From Carettochelys insculpta (taxonomy: Eukaryota > Chordata > Testudines > Carettochelyidae): DNA of 64,000 nucleotides. The notes below the pieces were generated by a model. It was not told the DNA's origin. It ran no database searches and saw only the letters and a program-made list of their open reading frames with translations. Position numbers and translations under genes: made by a program. Shown piece after piece: positions 46,119 to 57,810 of the stretch (within the stretch, counting starts at the first letter, position 1; each line of letters starts with the position of its first letter). The DNA lies in NCBI RefSeq assembly GCF_033958435.1, contig NC_134167.1, forward strand, positions 5,166,001-5,230,000. Reading direction: 5' to 3'.

Positions 46119-46180
46119 CTTGTAACTAGTTAAGCTCTGAGCCTGACCCTGTTATCCTTTTGTCACTACAACACAGCAGG

Positions 46181-46799
46181 CACAACAAAAAGAACTTCAA
46201 CCATTTGGTTACTATGGCCTGGCCGTGGGTGAGTGCGCTAGGAGCTGCCTGTTCTAACAGTAAAAAACTGGGTTGTTTAGGACCCACGGGAGTACCTCAC
46301 CGCACATTACCCGGCCACCGGCTAACAAACTGCTACCTGGTGACACAGGCATGCTCATAACCCTGCCTGGGACAGGCAAGTATCTGACAAGCAGGTAGCA
46401 GAGTTATACTCAGCTGTCATGAGCAAAGTTGGAAGGACTAGTTCTCTCTCTCCCCTCATAGGCACCCCTTTCAAACAAGCCCAGCACCTGCCCACCTCTC
46501 AGTGTGGAATCCTATGATTTGCCCCACTTTTAAGCTGGGTCTCCCTACAACAGCAGCCCTGTGTTCTGAGAAGGCCCAGTTGGTTTTATAGCCTGCACAG
46601 GACTTTCAGGAGCTATAAATCAATAAGAAACTGCAGTGACTCAAGATTGCTGTGTTCCTAGGAATGAATAAAATGAGTTGTTTTGCAGAAGCTGAGAGCA
46701 AGAGAAAAGGGACACATACTAGCCTAGGCTGGCTTAACTTCTACCTGCCAACACACTGTTAGGGAATGGAATAAAGAATCTGCTTCTCTCTAGAGACTG
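46181..46799. other. Unassigned noncoding DNA, possibly partly LTR
   Basis: The first 200 bp are CpG-richer than usual for the window (ACCGCACATTACCCGGCCAC) and may still belong to the LTR element. No gene was recognised. Confidence 0.35.
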
Positions 46800-47375
46800 C
46801 CTATACCCACAATTTGCCCTCAGTTCCAGAAGAGACTTGGACCCTGTATGCCTGCCAGGAAAAGAGGCTGAATGTCTTCCACTTTCACTGCCTCAGGCGC
46901 ATCCTTGGAATATCATGGAAGGACAGAGTGACCAACACTGCTGTCCTCGAGCAAGCTGGAATCCCAACCATGCACACCCTCCTCAGGCACCATTGGCTCT
47001 GCTGGCTTGGCCACGTCCACAGGATGAATGATGGAAGGATTCCAAAAGACATCCTGTATGGTGAGCTAGCCTCTGGCTAAAGACCTCCCGGACGCCCCCA
47101 GTTGCGCTACAAAGATGTCTGCGAGAGAGACCTCAGAGAGGTAGACATCGAGCTGGACAACTGCGGCAAACTAGCAGACAACTGCGGCAGATGGAGGCAG
47201 GGGTTACACAAGGGCCTTCAGAAGGGTGAGATGAGGATCAGACAGCTAGCAGAGGAGAAACGAGCGCACAGAAAGCACACTAAGGACTTGCCAGACACCC
47301 ACCACATCTGCAAGAAATGCAGCAAGGACTGTCACTCGTGTGGGTCTTCATAGTCACAGTAGATGCTGTAAATGA
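46800..47375 (+). pseudogene. LINE ORF2 C-terminus with zinc-finger end
   Basis: The plus frame from about 46814 reads RLNVFHFHCLRRILGISWKD, then VTNTAVLEQAGIPTMHTLL, WLGHVHRMNDGRIPKDILYG and a stop at 47078-47080. It resumes in-register as RPPGRPQLRYKDVCERDLRE. This arrangement is the post-RT C-terminus of a widespread vertebrate non-LTR retrotransposon lineage that is distinct from CR1; I do not name the clade. It ends in a Cys/His finger, CKKCSKDCHS. One base is then lost near 47336, so the remaining GLHSHSRCCK is read in another frame, to a TGA at 47373-47375. It is an isolated fragment with no RT core upstream. Confidence 0.85.
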
Positions 47376-48035
47376 AGTCCTCAATTGAAACTATAAAGGG
47401 CGCGATCCATAGTCTATGCAGACTGAAGGATGCCTACTACTCCAGAAAAAGTATCGGATAAAACCAGATCGGACCCTTCATTCTCTGTCCAGAAACTGAA
47501 GATGTCTACCTTTTCCAAATTTGCTTGGCTAACATGTCCAGGGTGGCAGAAGGAAGCAGTCACAGAGAACAGGTGAGTAAGTGGTAGTAGGCAGCTAATT
47601 ATTGGAAGCCATGCTAGTCCTTTGCTGGATGACGTACATGCGGTGACCTCCTGCAAACACGAACCCTGTAAGACCCAGCATAACAATGGTAAAACACAAT
47701 ACTACTGCTATCTGCCATGTTCTTCACTCAGTGATGCACCACTGTCCCATGCTTGGCTTCTTTCCATCATGCACAAGAACAGGCACCTTCCCAGTAGAGC
47801 CGGTTGTTCCTTGCAGAGGTGGACACATTCCTGGAGGTGCCTCTCTCTAAAGGCAGATTTCCAGGTGGGGTGAGTGGCAGCTGGCTTTGCAGGTTGGTTT
47901 ATATGTTCATAACTGCAATGCTTGACCACAAAGGGCTTCTTCCAGGGGTCGATTCTGCATGCCTAGTGGGGATGCATGCAATCTTACTCTCTGGGGCTGA
48001 CCATTGTACACCTCAGTATCACGAGTAATAAGGGT
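47376..48035. other. Unassigned noncoding DNA
   Basis: No gene was recognised. Several overlapping frames of 70-90 codons on both strands are mutual shadows. Confidence 0.4.
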
Positions 48036-48039
48036 GGTG

Positions 48040-48200
48040 GATAGAAGAGTTTCTCCTGTTGACCTCTTTCAGTGAAGACAGCCAGGTAAGTCAATTTTAC
48101 ATAAGTTTAAATCCAGCTACGCAATTGCCATAGCTGGAATTGCCTATCTATGGTCAACTTTAATGTCTAGTTTAGTCCTAGCCTCAGCTATCTAGACTTC
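48040..48200. mobile_element. Probable palindromic DNA-element fragment
   Basis: CAGCTACGCAATTGCCATAG, then CTGGAATTGCCTATC, forms the kind of palindromic centre seen in the tagged elements of this window, with GTCAATTTTACATAAG and CAACTTTAATGTCTAG at its arms. The edges are approximate. Confidence 0.5.
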
Positions 48201-48419
48201 CTAGCAGCTCTGCCTGGGTAACTAACATTGCTAATTTTGCAGTCTCTACTGAAATTGACTACCTTCTTTGTTTGCAAGAAGTGTTTTGCTGTGACTCGCT
48301 TCCCTCCACAGAAATAACAGGCAAAGAGCAGGGTTGTATGGTGGAAGAACATCTGTATGGCACAATCAATCTGAAGTCTTCCTGACATGGGGAAGAAAAA
48401 GCTTGACTGTTAGCTTTTT

Positions 48420-48545
48420 TTTTTTCCTTTTAATAATGTCTCACCAGCTGACATGCCACCTTTTGTAACAATTACATTTCTAACCCAGCGGCTTAATTGG
48501 ATTTTGTTTAGTAACTTGTAAGATGTAGTCTCTCAGCTTGACAAT
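48420..48545. other. Repeat-free stretch, possible conserved noncoding DNA
   Basis: CCACCTTTTGTAACAATTAC, CCAGCGGCTTAATTGGATTT and GTAACTTGTAAGATG show no repeat signature. SOX- and homeodomain-like cores are present. This is a candidate only. Confidence 0.25.
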
Positions 48546-49216
48546 GCTGCCAGAGGCAGAAAAGGAAAGATTCAACATGGCCCTAGGTGGTAAAAAGGGA
48601 GATTCCATGCTGGGATGTTGCCTGCTCCAAGTGTGGGCTGTTTGCAGGGTGTGTTTAAAAACAAAAACACCACAAAAAAAAAAGAAGCCACTTTTCTTTG
48701 AAGAACATGATCAGTAAATAACTTAATAGCCAAAGGGGAACTCAAGAAACCTACAGGTACACGAAGCAGGAAAAAAAGTTAGCACTCTAGCACCCTGAGG
48801 GGAAGATTTATACTATGCTACTGTTTTCTTTTAAGGCTTTCCCCAATCAGCTGCAGATGATTTGAAATCTTTGCTAGCTTCTCATTTTGCTTTGGCCCCC
48901 AGGCAGAGAGTTTAATGATTGGCGGGTGCTTCCTATCCCATTCTACTAAACCCAGCAATTTCCTTAAAAAAATCAATGTCTAACATGCAAATGCAGTGCT
49001 GTCACAGAAGCAGTCAGTCCAGGATGCTGCTATTGAGCTAGGAAACCTTTCACCTCAGTCTGATATTCTCACGGGATTAGGAGAGTTTGCCACTTCCCCC
49101 ACTGTTTGGAGGACAGTGGAAAAGTGTATTAAGTATAGTCAAGAATTTTCCTTGGACTCACTCTAAAGATGATTTAGGTGCACAGCTACCATGGAGACAG
49201 GCAAAATCTTCCAGAC
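48546..49216. other. Unassigned noncoding DNA
   Basis: No gene or clear repeat was recognised apart from short A runs near 48670-48683. Confidence 0.4.
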
Positions 49217-49730
49217 CAAGAGTGGGGAAAATATGGTCCAAGGGTAGGATTCACCAAGCCACTGGACTCAGGCTGCAGCTCAGCAGGACCATCAGCTAGA
49301 CTTCCTGCACCTGAATGCCACTCAGAAGCCAGCTGTGATGGCCATATTCCTCTGCATTCCACAAGCCTAAGAGTCGGGGGGGGGGGGGGGTGTTGCACAC
49401 TGCTTCTTCTCCTGGCACAAATCTCAGCTCCTATTGGCCAGTTTCTAGCCACTGGGAGCTGTTTGTACCCTTGCCTCACATAACTCAAACCTTTTACACC
49501 CTTCTCCTGCACCCATACCCACTCCCAGAACTTTTGTTCCAAATCCCTGCAGCCCCCTCCTGAACTTCTGCATCAGGTCACAACCTCCTCCTAGACCCTG
49601 CCTTCTCTTCCACAGCCCAGATTAAAGTCATAATCCTCTCCTGGACCCCAATCCCTTGCCCTAGCTCACTACCCCCTCCTTCATGCATCCAATATCCATG
49701 CTAGATCCCATACCTCCCACATTACTATCA
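49217..49730 (+). mobile_element. hAT-related interspersed element, partial
   Basis: The left end CAAGAGTGGGGAAAATATGG resembles hAT termini of the CAGGGGTGGGCAAACT type. Inside it is C-rich, with a pseudo-periodic run of CTGCACCC, CCCCCTCCT and CCCTGC phrases (49500-49680), and contains a 15-base G run at 49376-49390. No right terminus or target duplication was found. The 118-codon minus frame at 49186-49542 lies within it and is not a gene. Confidence 0.5.
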
Positions 49731-52389
49731 TAGAAGAATGCAGCCCTGGACCACTTACAATATGGTAGTTCCTCTCTCTCAAACTGGCGTGGGCAATAAT
49801 TTTGGATGGGGGTGCCACTCCAAGAATTTTGTTTCAGACCAATGGTCCATTAAAGGCCACATTAAATACCAGTGACAATGGCTCCAGGAGAAGATACAGG
49901 AAACATACAAGAGGAAGCTCTCAGGTAATCTGTGCCCAGGAAGCATGCTCTGCTACCCTTTGTCAGTCAGATCTTGGCTCATCTAAGGATTAGACAGGTG
50001 TATAAAACTTATTCTTGGGGGGACAAATCTGACCAAGAAAAACTATGCTAATTGATCTGGTTTTCTTGTGTCCACTAACAGGGAAGAGAATGAAGGGACC
50101 ACACAGAATAAGGGCTGTCCACCCTTGACATTTAAAGGGCAAAAAGTCCTTCTGTTGCTAAGAAACAGTGGAGTTCCCACACCCGGCAAGGACCTTTCAC
50201 AGGAAAACTCAAACTTTACCACAAAAAGAAAACCACTTCACTGGGGAGGCAGAGCGCTCTTACTGAGAACCCTTTTGCAAAGATGTGCAAGTGAAGACAG
50301 TCTTCCTGTTGATGTGGCTTTTAACTTCCAGAGGGTACCACTCTGACCAGCACCTCTGCTGCTCAGATGCCAGGGAGTAAACAGATGTCTCCTGCTGCCC
50401 TGTAAAGCTCCAGGAACCTTTAAACTCCCATGGCTGTTTTCTTGGAGTGTGCTCACATATCTGGCCAGGTGACAACAGCAGCTGCATAGGGCAAATGAGC
50501 CCCTGCCTGGAGCTAAACTGAGCTCCTGGACCTGAGCAGGGGGCTGCTCAGAGATCCAGGATGCCTTGTGATCACTACCCCTTCCCTGAAGGCCTATTGT
50601 CAAACCCAAGTGAGCTGCATGCTGGAAGAGCTGCACATGTAAACATTGCTTTCTGCTGGGTGATGAAACTGTGTCTACCCCCCCTAAAAACATACAAACT
50701 AATTGGGAGACAACAGACACAAAGGATGGGTGAGGAAAGGAAGGCCTCTAGCTCTGAAGTGACTTGACATGATTTTATTTTTTACATCAGGTGAACAGAA
50801 GCCAAGTTCCCTCAGTCTCTCTAAAGCCACCTTTGCTAGATTACAGAGCCTCGCTCCTTGTGACCTTCTTGAAGTTGGTCCTTCCGTCACACCCATTTCC
50901 TGACACCAAGCCTAGTACATAGGCACAGGGAGAATGTCACAGAAATCATGTTTTGGGGAAGGAGAAGGTGGTGTATTGTGATTTCCGCCCCCTAAGGAAG
51001 TAGAAGTGGCTGTCAGATTTAAAGCAGGGAGTCCAATGCATTTTCCACCAGGTGTTCTTAAGCTTTCGAAGGTGAATATGAGGATGTCTTCAGAGAAAAC
51101 TGAAAACATGCCAAGTAATTCAGATTAAGAGCTGCTGCCATCTTCAGAAAAACCTTCTAGTTAGAACCAATTCTGTTATGTCATTTATTGTCTTCATTCT
51201 TCTTATCTGTTCTTTACTACTGAAGAAAGAAAAAGGGCAGTCACTTAAACTAAACGGCTTGAGTAGATTTGTGTCTTTCAAGACCAGACCAGAGAAAATA
51301 AAATGACCCAGTTTTGTACAGGATTTCTTGGTATCCAAGGAACTTTTCAGAGCACCTGAAGCTTCTTGGTTTTGATGTTTTATAATGGCAAAACGTATTG
51401 TTGTGGGCTGGGTTAAATCTCATTGAGATTTGTGGATGTAGCAGCTACCCTGAATTTGAGATCAACGTAACAAACAGCTAAGCTGTTGCTGAAACAATAG
51501 CTTGTGTTGGGTGGAGGCTGCTATATCCAAAGGTATCTAGAGAAGATTTTTGCTGGGTATTGTTGTGCGCACCCATGAAAATCAGCTGAAGAGAAAGAAA
51601 GAAGGCAGCATGGACACACTAGATTAGATAGAAGTGCAAGTAGCCTGGCCTTGGAAAAAGACAGAAGTGTGCACACAAGTGCATCCACACACTTTTGGGC
51701 TAAGTGCTGTCTAGAAGTGACCTTGGTGCAATAAGTGGAGAAACTCCTGCTGTTTGGCTCCTTCTGGGCTCAGAGAAACAGGACTTGGAAGAAATTCTGT
51801 CTTTTCTATGAATGTTTGGTGAAACTTGAGTCTGTAGCCAAAGAGTCCTGTTTTGTTTATAAAAAAAAAACCAACACAAAAAACTGTGGCCTGCCTTAGT
51901 CATAAAGGACACATGCTACATAGCAGGGTCTGATTCAAAGTCTGGTTCCTTTGAATCCATTGGGGAAGAGCCACCAGTGATCCAAAACCCAACCAGAGAT
52001 CTGCCTAAATTTGGGTTCAAGTAACATTTTGACTCCAAATTGGAACCAAAAACCCAAAATACCCTCTTTGCATCAGTGGATTTGGATGCAGTACGGGGGG
52101 AATCTCACTTTCATGACCGACACCATCTGGTATGGAAAATCTTTCTAGGATAGTCACAACTCTGCTGTGCTCCAGCTTTGAATCCAAGTTCCTGCCTCTA
52201 CCCTAAACCTAATCCTAATCTCCAACTCTGGAATTAAACCTATGAAAACTGTAGTACCCACCACTCTCAGCCCACCTTCCTGAACTTCTGTTAATATGAC
52301 TCCCTAATTCTAGATCCATTTTCATCAATTTCAGTCATAAGTTTAAAAATGATTAATTTCACAATTTTGGTATTTAAATCTGAAATTTC
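49731..52389. other. Unassigned noncoding DNA
   Basis: No gene was recognised. The 160-codon minus frame at 50238-50720, opposed by plus frames at 50068-50346 and 50561-50767, has no visible domain. I treat it as chance but list it as something a protein search should check. Confidence 0.4.
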
Positions 52390-53035
52390 AGACCCTGGCC
52401 CAAAAAAGGAGTTTGTGGGAGTCACAAGGTTATTGTATGGCGGGTGGGGGTGTCACAGTATTGTTACCTGAACTTCTGTACAACCACTTGAACCAACTTT
52501 TCTTCCACAACTGGAGAGCAGTTACTGCTGGCCAAAAAAAATCCAGCTCTGAAGACAGAGCTACTGCCAGCAGCCGTGCAGAAGGAAGACTGACATATTA
52601 AGGAATTGCCACCCTCACTTCTGCACTGCTCTTAGCAGCCACCACTGGGTGCCCAGCTCCAAAAGCAGCAGCACAGAAGTAAGGTGACATGGGGAATGGT
52701 ATTGCCACCCTTATGTCTGCACTGCTGGTGGTGGGGTGCTGCCTTCAGAGCTGGACACCTAGCTAATATTACAACCACTGTTCCAGTGTTGCCCAGCTCT
52801 GATGGCAGTGCAGAAGTAAGGATGGCAAAACCATGACTCCCCCTGCCCCCACCTCCAAAATAACCTGATCCCCTGTAGCTGCCTTTTGGGTCAGGATCCC
52901 CCAGTTTGAGAAATGCTGGTCTGCCCCTTAAAATCTGTACAGTACAGGGTAAAAAAAAAAAAACACACACAGAATAGACCAGATTTTACGGCCCACGATG
53001 CATTTTGCATGGCTGTGAATTTGGCAGGGCTCTAT
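52390..53035. mobile_element. Interspersed element with alternating inverted modules
   Basis: A module of about 22 bp recurs four times in alternating orientation: GCCACCCTCACTTCTGCACT (52608), GCAGCACAGAAGTAAGGTGA (about 52668), GCCACCCTTATGTCTGCACT (52704) and GCAGTGCAGAAGTAAGGATG (52805). The flank ends with GGATCCCCCAGTTTGAGAAA and TTTTACGGCCCACGATGCAT, phrases of a common turtle-type repeat. It is noncoding. It probably derives from a DNA transposon, but the ends are not fixed. Confidence 0.6.
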
Positions 53036-53680
53036 ACAGGAGGTTCAGGTAGCAGGGTGAAACAGTCAGTCATTTAGACATTACAATTGGGAGGGACGGA
53101 GCTTGGGCTCGAAAGCTGGCAAGAAAGATGCGCAGCCCAGCTGGGAATATCTACATAGCCATTGTTCGCTCTGAGAGTCTGAGTCAATTGACCCAGGCTC
53201 TGAGATTTGAAGTCACAGGTTTTTCTTGGCAAGGTAGTCATACTGAAGACCTCCCAGAGAGAAAAAAAACCCAATGCTCTTTTCTAGATAAAGCTTTGTT
53301 TTAATTACCCAGAGCATTTATGTAGCAGTGGGCCCCATAATACAATCATTTCATGCTGTAGTTACACAGCAGTCTGCAGCACAGGCACCATGGAAGTATA
53401 CACCGGGCCCTAATGTTGCAATACCCAACAGGAACAAATATGCAATTATATAGTTCAGTGGTGCAGCACCATATTGGCAGCTGGGGGAAGAGAGAGTCAC
53501 CACTTCAGGCTCATGTGAAAGTTCCTCTGAAAAAACAAACTCTGGCCCTTGGCTTGATTTTTCAATCATGGGAGTCCTTCTGACAGACTGCTGGTTCTGT
53601 GCAATACCGGGCACCAGTCCATGCCAATTTGCTGCACGCGCTCTTAACGGAGCACAATACAATGCAGTTGTTTTGAAAGT
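53036..53680. other. Unassigned noncoding DNA
   Basis: No gene was recognised. The 103-codon minus frame at 53351-53662 shows no domain. Confidence 0.4.
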
Positions 53681-53835
53681 TAATTAAATGTCATGTAGCA
53701 TTAAGCACAACAGGCCCACTGCATCACCGCACTCATTTGGAATGATGAATGACACTCATTTGGCTTGCCTTTGTTATTGTTTTTGAGGAAGATTGGGGCA
53801 ATTTAACTAATTCAGATTTTTTAAAAGTCACAAGG
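53681..53835. other. Repeat-free stretch, possible conserved noncoding DNA
   Basis: Contains TTAATTAAATGTCATGTAGC, GAATGATGAATGACACTCAT and TTTGTTATTGTTTTTGAGG, AT-rich cores without repeat signature. This is a candidate only. Confidence 0.3.
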
Positions 53836-53972
53836 TCCGATTCTGTTTACTGGAGTTTTACATGGGCCCACACCCCAGACATCAATGCAGATAGTCCTGA
53901 TTTATGATCGTGTTGGTCAGATGTGGAATCAGGTCTTTAGCTGGCCTTTCAAAAGCCATTGCCTTGAACTTG

Positions 53973-54263
53973 GGACACATCTATACTACCCAGCTGGATC
54001 GATGGGCAGCAACTGATCCAGTGGAGATCTATCACATCTAATATAGATGTGATTAATCCACAGCTGAATGCTCCCTGTTGATTCTGGTACTCCCCCCACA
54101 ATAAGCAGCACAGATGAAGTCAACTGGAGAGCATCTGCCATCAACTCACTGCAGTGAAGACACCAGGGTAAGCAGCTCTCAGTAGGACAACTTCAGAATG
54201 GCACTCACATAGCTGAAGTTGTGCACCTTTGATTGATGGCCCATTGTAGTGAAGACTAGATGT
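53973..54263. mobile_element. Palindromic non-autonomous DNA element
   Basis: The left end ACACATCTATACTACCCAGC, with GGATCGATGGGCAG inside, is answered from the right in reverse complement by ACATCTAGTCTTCACTACAA and TGGGCCATCAATC. About 290 bp, noncoding. Confidence 0.65.
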
Positions 54264-55656
54264 TTGTAGAACAAGACAGGCTTGGGTGACTGACCCTGAA
54301 CCTCTAAATAATGGAAAAGTTTTTGGTTTAGCTATTGCTAGCTAAGACAAGAACAGAGCTGAAACTTTCAGGTTTGTGCGATAATGCTTCTCTAACAAGA
54401 GAGCTGTGAATAGGCTCGCTGTAGGATTTAAACCTGACCTGTCCATATCTGAAAGCATCCATCCACATTGATTCTTCAACTCTAGCACACCATCAGTGGC
54501 AGATGCAAAGCAAATCTGTGCATGAGCTAGACCCTAGAAAGGGGGTGGAGTCATGCGCCATTAGGGTAACTTGTACCTGATGACATTTCTGTTCTTATAC
54601 TTGCTTTCCTAGGTTTCAAAGGAAGACAGACAATCTTTAGCTGCACTGTATTCTCAACTATGAGGAAGAAACAAAGCAGCTCAGTATTCTCATTTTATTG
54701 CCACTGACTAATTGACTTACGAGACACCAGCTGACCTCTAATTTCAGGGCCAGGTGTATAATTACACACAAGAAGAGAGCCATGAAGTGTTCAGTCTAAC
54801 TGACAATCCCTCAAACAACTAGCCACCAAACCAAGCTTTTGAAGACATTTGGAAACAAGTTTGTTTTCCTTTAACTTTGTCCCCCTCAACCCACTTCACC
54901 CAGTGTTCCAAGAAAAAAAAAATGGAGAAACAATAAAAACCACTTATTCAAAGTTTTCTATTGGATCTTGATTTGTTGTTAAATCTATCAGTTTCAGGCA
55001 CATTGATCAAAGGATTCCATCCTGAATCTGGAGGAGTTTAGATTCAATAAGTCAATAATGGCTCTATTGTGATTTTTGTATTTGCCATTACAAAGATGCA
55101 GTATTGTCTCCAAATGCAATAGAAAAGGAACAGAACTCAAGGATAAAGCACCTTGGCTCTCTCTCATGCTCACACACACACACACACACACGGAAGAGCA
55201 TGAAAAATTGAAATGGAGCCACATAAAGGATGCTTGCGATTTAGAGAAAATGAAATACTGATAAGTGCCCTAGACTCTGAGAGCCTGTTTATCTACCAGT
55301 TACCTACAGCATACAGAGTGGAAGTGCAAATTTTCCCTGCGTTTGCTCATCACTAAAGGGCCACCTGCCCAGTTTACAATGGCCTAATTTTGAGCAGGAG
55401 GGACATGATAAACAATTTTGCCCATGTGGTTCAGAATGCAGTTAGCTAGGAACCTGATTAGAATGGGATATAACAGGGGCTAACATGTTTAACATTAACT
55501 TTTCCCCTAATCTAGCCAACATTTTAACTAACATGATTCCTGTCTTGTTCAGCCCTCGCCTAGTCTCTGTGCTTATAGCCCATCAATTCCTTTTCCGGAT
55601 GCTTCCCATGAGAGAGAAATTGAACCAGCGACTTTGATCCTTCAGAAGGGGTCTGA
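54264..55656. other. Unassigned noncoding DNA with CA microsatellite
   Basis: No gene was recognised. A CA array of about ten units occupies 55171-55191. Confidence 0.45.
55171..55191. repeat. CA dinucleotide microsatellite
   Basis: An uninterrupted CA array of 21 bases, read as HTHTHT or VCVCV in the overlapping short frames, which are therefore not genes. Confidence 0.9.
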
Positions 55657-55822
55657 TAGTATTCCCTCTAACTTTTCCCATTCAGGAGTGGAATATATGT
55701 GCACCAAAGTATGTACAGAGGTACACCACCAGCAGAAGCAGGCTGCCAGCTGTGGGTGCTCTGCTAATCACCCGAGTCTCTCCTGGGCATCCACTCAAGT
55801 GTTCAGCTTACAGGGACCTCTG
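55657..55822 (+). mobile_element. Short hAT-type element, copy E
   Basis: Starts TAGTATTCCCTCTAACTTTT. It passes GTGCACCAAAGTATGTACAG, CACCACCAGCAGAAGC and GCTGCCAGCTGTGGGTGCTC, and ends CAGCTTACAGGGACCTCTG. Flanking octamers do not match. Confidence 0.75.
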
Positions 55823-57361
55823 GGTGCAACCCAAGAGGGTGCTATTTATTCTACCCTTCACAAGGCTGGAGCTCCTACAACCCCTCCCCATCAAAGCCTA
55901 GGTTTATGTACATTCAACCAATTAGCCCATGCTCTTGTAGCTTCCTTTTTTGATACTTGAGCTAGCTCAAGCTCTGTTAGCTCAGCTGCCTGCTTACCCT
56001 GCAGTCATACCTCCAACTGCAGGGTACATGTCCATGCAGCACCTCATACGACAGGCCAGATCTGCATTGGGCAGCAGTGGAAATCTGGAAGTTGTTACAG
56101 GGCCTGCACTTGAACTGGTGACCGAGGATGAGAGGCTGTGTACTGCAGAATGAGCATCCAGCAACTTCCTGCTACTGAATCTTCTGTGGGACAGTTTTCT
56201 TCCAAGGAGGAGTCTACCTTTCGGCTTTTCCTGTGGACCTTGACAGCACCAGCATATTTCATTAAGGAAACTGCAGCTTTCATAGATCTTGATCCATATT
56301 CATCAGGCCCCATCACAATGCTATTTATGCCCAATTTATCTCTGCTCCTCCCCGTAATGAGAACGTACAGCTCCTACCCTCTTCCTTTTCTTATGTTGCT
56401 TATTTACCATCACAGTTCTAGTGGAAATTGGCCCATTTATTCATTAGCTTTAATGTGTCCTTTTTCAGTGTGCTGTTACCATTCTGAATTTTATCATTAC
56501 TCACTGAGGCTCCTTCTACATGTCAAAACTTTATTAAATATGTTTCTAATGGGGGGGAGCATACATAAAAGACATTGAATGCTTTTAAATTGTGGTGCTT
56601 TTGCATTTTGTTGATCTCCTACCCAAGCAATAAGATATGACAGGCAGGCAGCCTGTTCCAAGCCAATTATATCACACTTCAGGAGGCAACAGAGGGAACC
56701 ATAATGCAGAACAGAAAGACAATAAAGGAAAACAGCTTGTCTCATACGCAACCCCAGATCCACTAGGTCCCAGCAGGACAGTGACAAGGGAGGGAAGAAG
56801 TGAGAATGGTCTGCAAATTCTGCAAGGTGCAAGTATCAAAGAAGGAGATTGATTTAATGAGGTATAAGGGGGCATAAATACCATGAGCAGCAGTGGACAG
56901 CTTCCATGGGCTCCTGGGCAATATGAGGAAACCTCCACAGCTCTGTACTTCCAGAAGGGTGGGACTAAGGCCAGCAGGCCCTCTGCATTGCACAGAGTAC
57001 AACATGCCAGCCCTTAGGGCTGCTTAGAACATGTGGCACACTGCTAAAGTGGTGTTGTAAAGGGGCCAGGGCTCCAACCATCACCACTACTACTGCTGCT
57101 GGGCCTCCTTTGCCCCACCTGGCAATGGGATGAGACCGAGACAGACTATGCTAGGATGATTAACAGCAAAAGTGTGAACCGAGTTTCAGAACTCTCCAAC
57201 ACCTGCTATGTGACACCAACATGGCTGAGGCTGGTGCTGTACCTTAAAACCAGGGCTGTTCTGCTATAGGGCAACTAGCAATCAACAAGAGATGAAAGGA
57301 AGGTGCCTAACTCCTCCAAAGGAGAGTCTCCAGTTCTCCTGTCTGTCACCTGCCATGGAAC
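55823..57361. other. Unassigned noncoding DNA
   Basis: No gene was recognised. The 146-codon plus frame at 56138-56578 and the 111-codon minus frame at 56497-56832 have no domain. The former is hydrophobic but lacks any signal-peptide or family context. Confidence 0.4.
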
Positions 57362-57533
57362 CAATATTCCTGCTATTTTTTCCATCCATGCGTGGAATAA
57401 GTTGTGCGCACCCTGGCATTTGTGGATGTGTGCCACCAGTAGACATGTGGCTCACTGTGGGAGCTCTGCTAATCAGGTAGGTAGCATTTAAATCCGAGTG
57501 GCTCTGCAGGAGTTCAGCTTCCAAGGAACACTG
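57362..57533 (+). mobile_element. Short hAT-type element, copy F
   Basis: Starts CAATATTCCTGCTATTTTTT and ends GTTCAGCTTCCAAGGAACACTG. Internal landmarks GTGCGCACCCTGGCATTTGT and GGATGTGTGCCACCAGTAGA match its sisters. No target duplication survives. Confidence 0.75.
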
Positions 57534-57779
57534 CTTCCTGATGGACCAACCATTGCAGTTCAATCAGGAATAGGTAGGATGGATTCCCTGGGTCTTAACA
57601 GGGAGGGAAGAAAGCAGGAAGGTCCCAGTTAGGTTATACAGACAATGCATTTCCAAGGTCCTTCTGACTCCATTGTCAGCACCTTTCCTGTTCCTTCAGA
57701 GCAGACAACACCCTCCTCTTCTGCTCATGCTGAGGCCTCACACCTTTAGCCCTGGCTGTGTTGTAGAGCAAGGAGGGGG

Positions 57780-57810
<31 letters not shown>

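Larger units (their letters stand above)
45440..46180 (+). mobile_element. Probable solo LTR of an endogenous retrovirus or other LTR element
   Basis: The stretch has the functional layout of an LTR. It contains a TATA box in GGGGTATAAAAGG (45746-45752), a possible transcription start about 25-30 bp later, and a poly(A) signal AATAAA (46113-46118). A T-rich region with TTGTCACTACAACACA follows, a plausible U5 end. No gag, pol or env sequence and no primer-binding site was recognised on either side, so it is taken as solo. Exact edges and the target duplication could not be fixed. The right edge may lie anywhere between about 46175 and 46420. It is unrelated to the DNA elements nearby. Confidence 0.65.

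Noticed and set aside
45430..46425. TCATGA at 45437-45442 and 46417-46422 as an LTR target duplication
   Set aside because: The inner bases do not give TG...CA LTR ends, so the match may be chance.
50238..50720. 160-codon minus frame
   Set aside because: No recognisable domain or splice context, and other frames overlap it on both strands.
56138..56578. 146-codon plus hydrophobic frame
   Set aside because: T-rich DNA gives a leucine- and serine-rich frame; no signal peptide or family resemblance.
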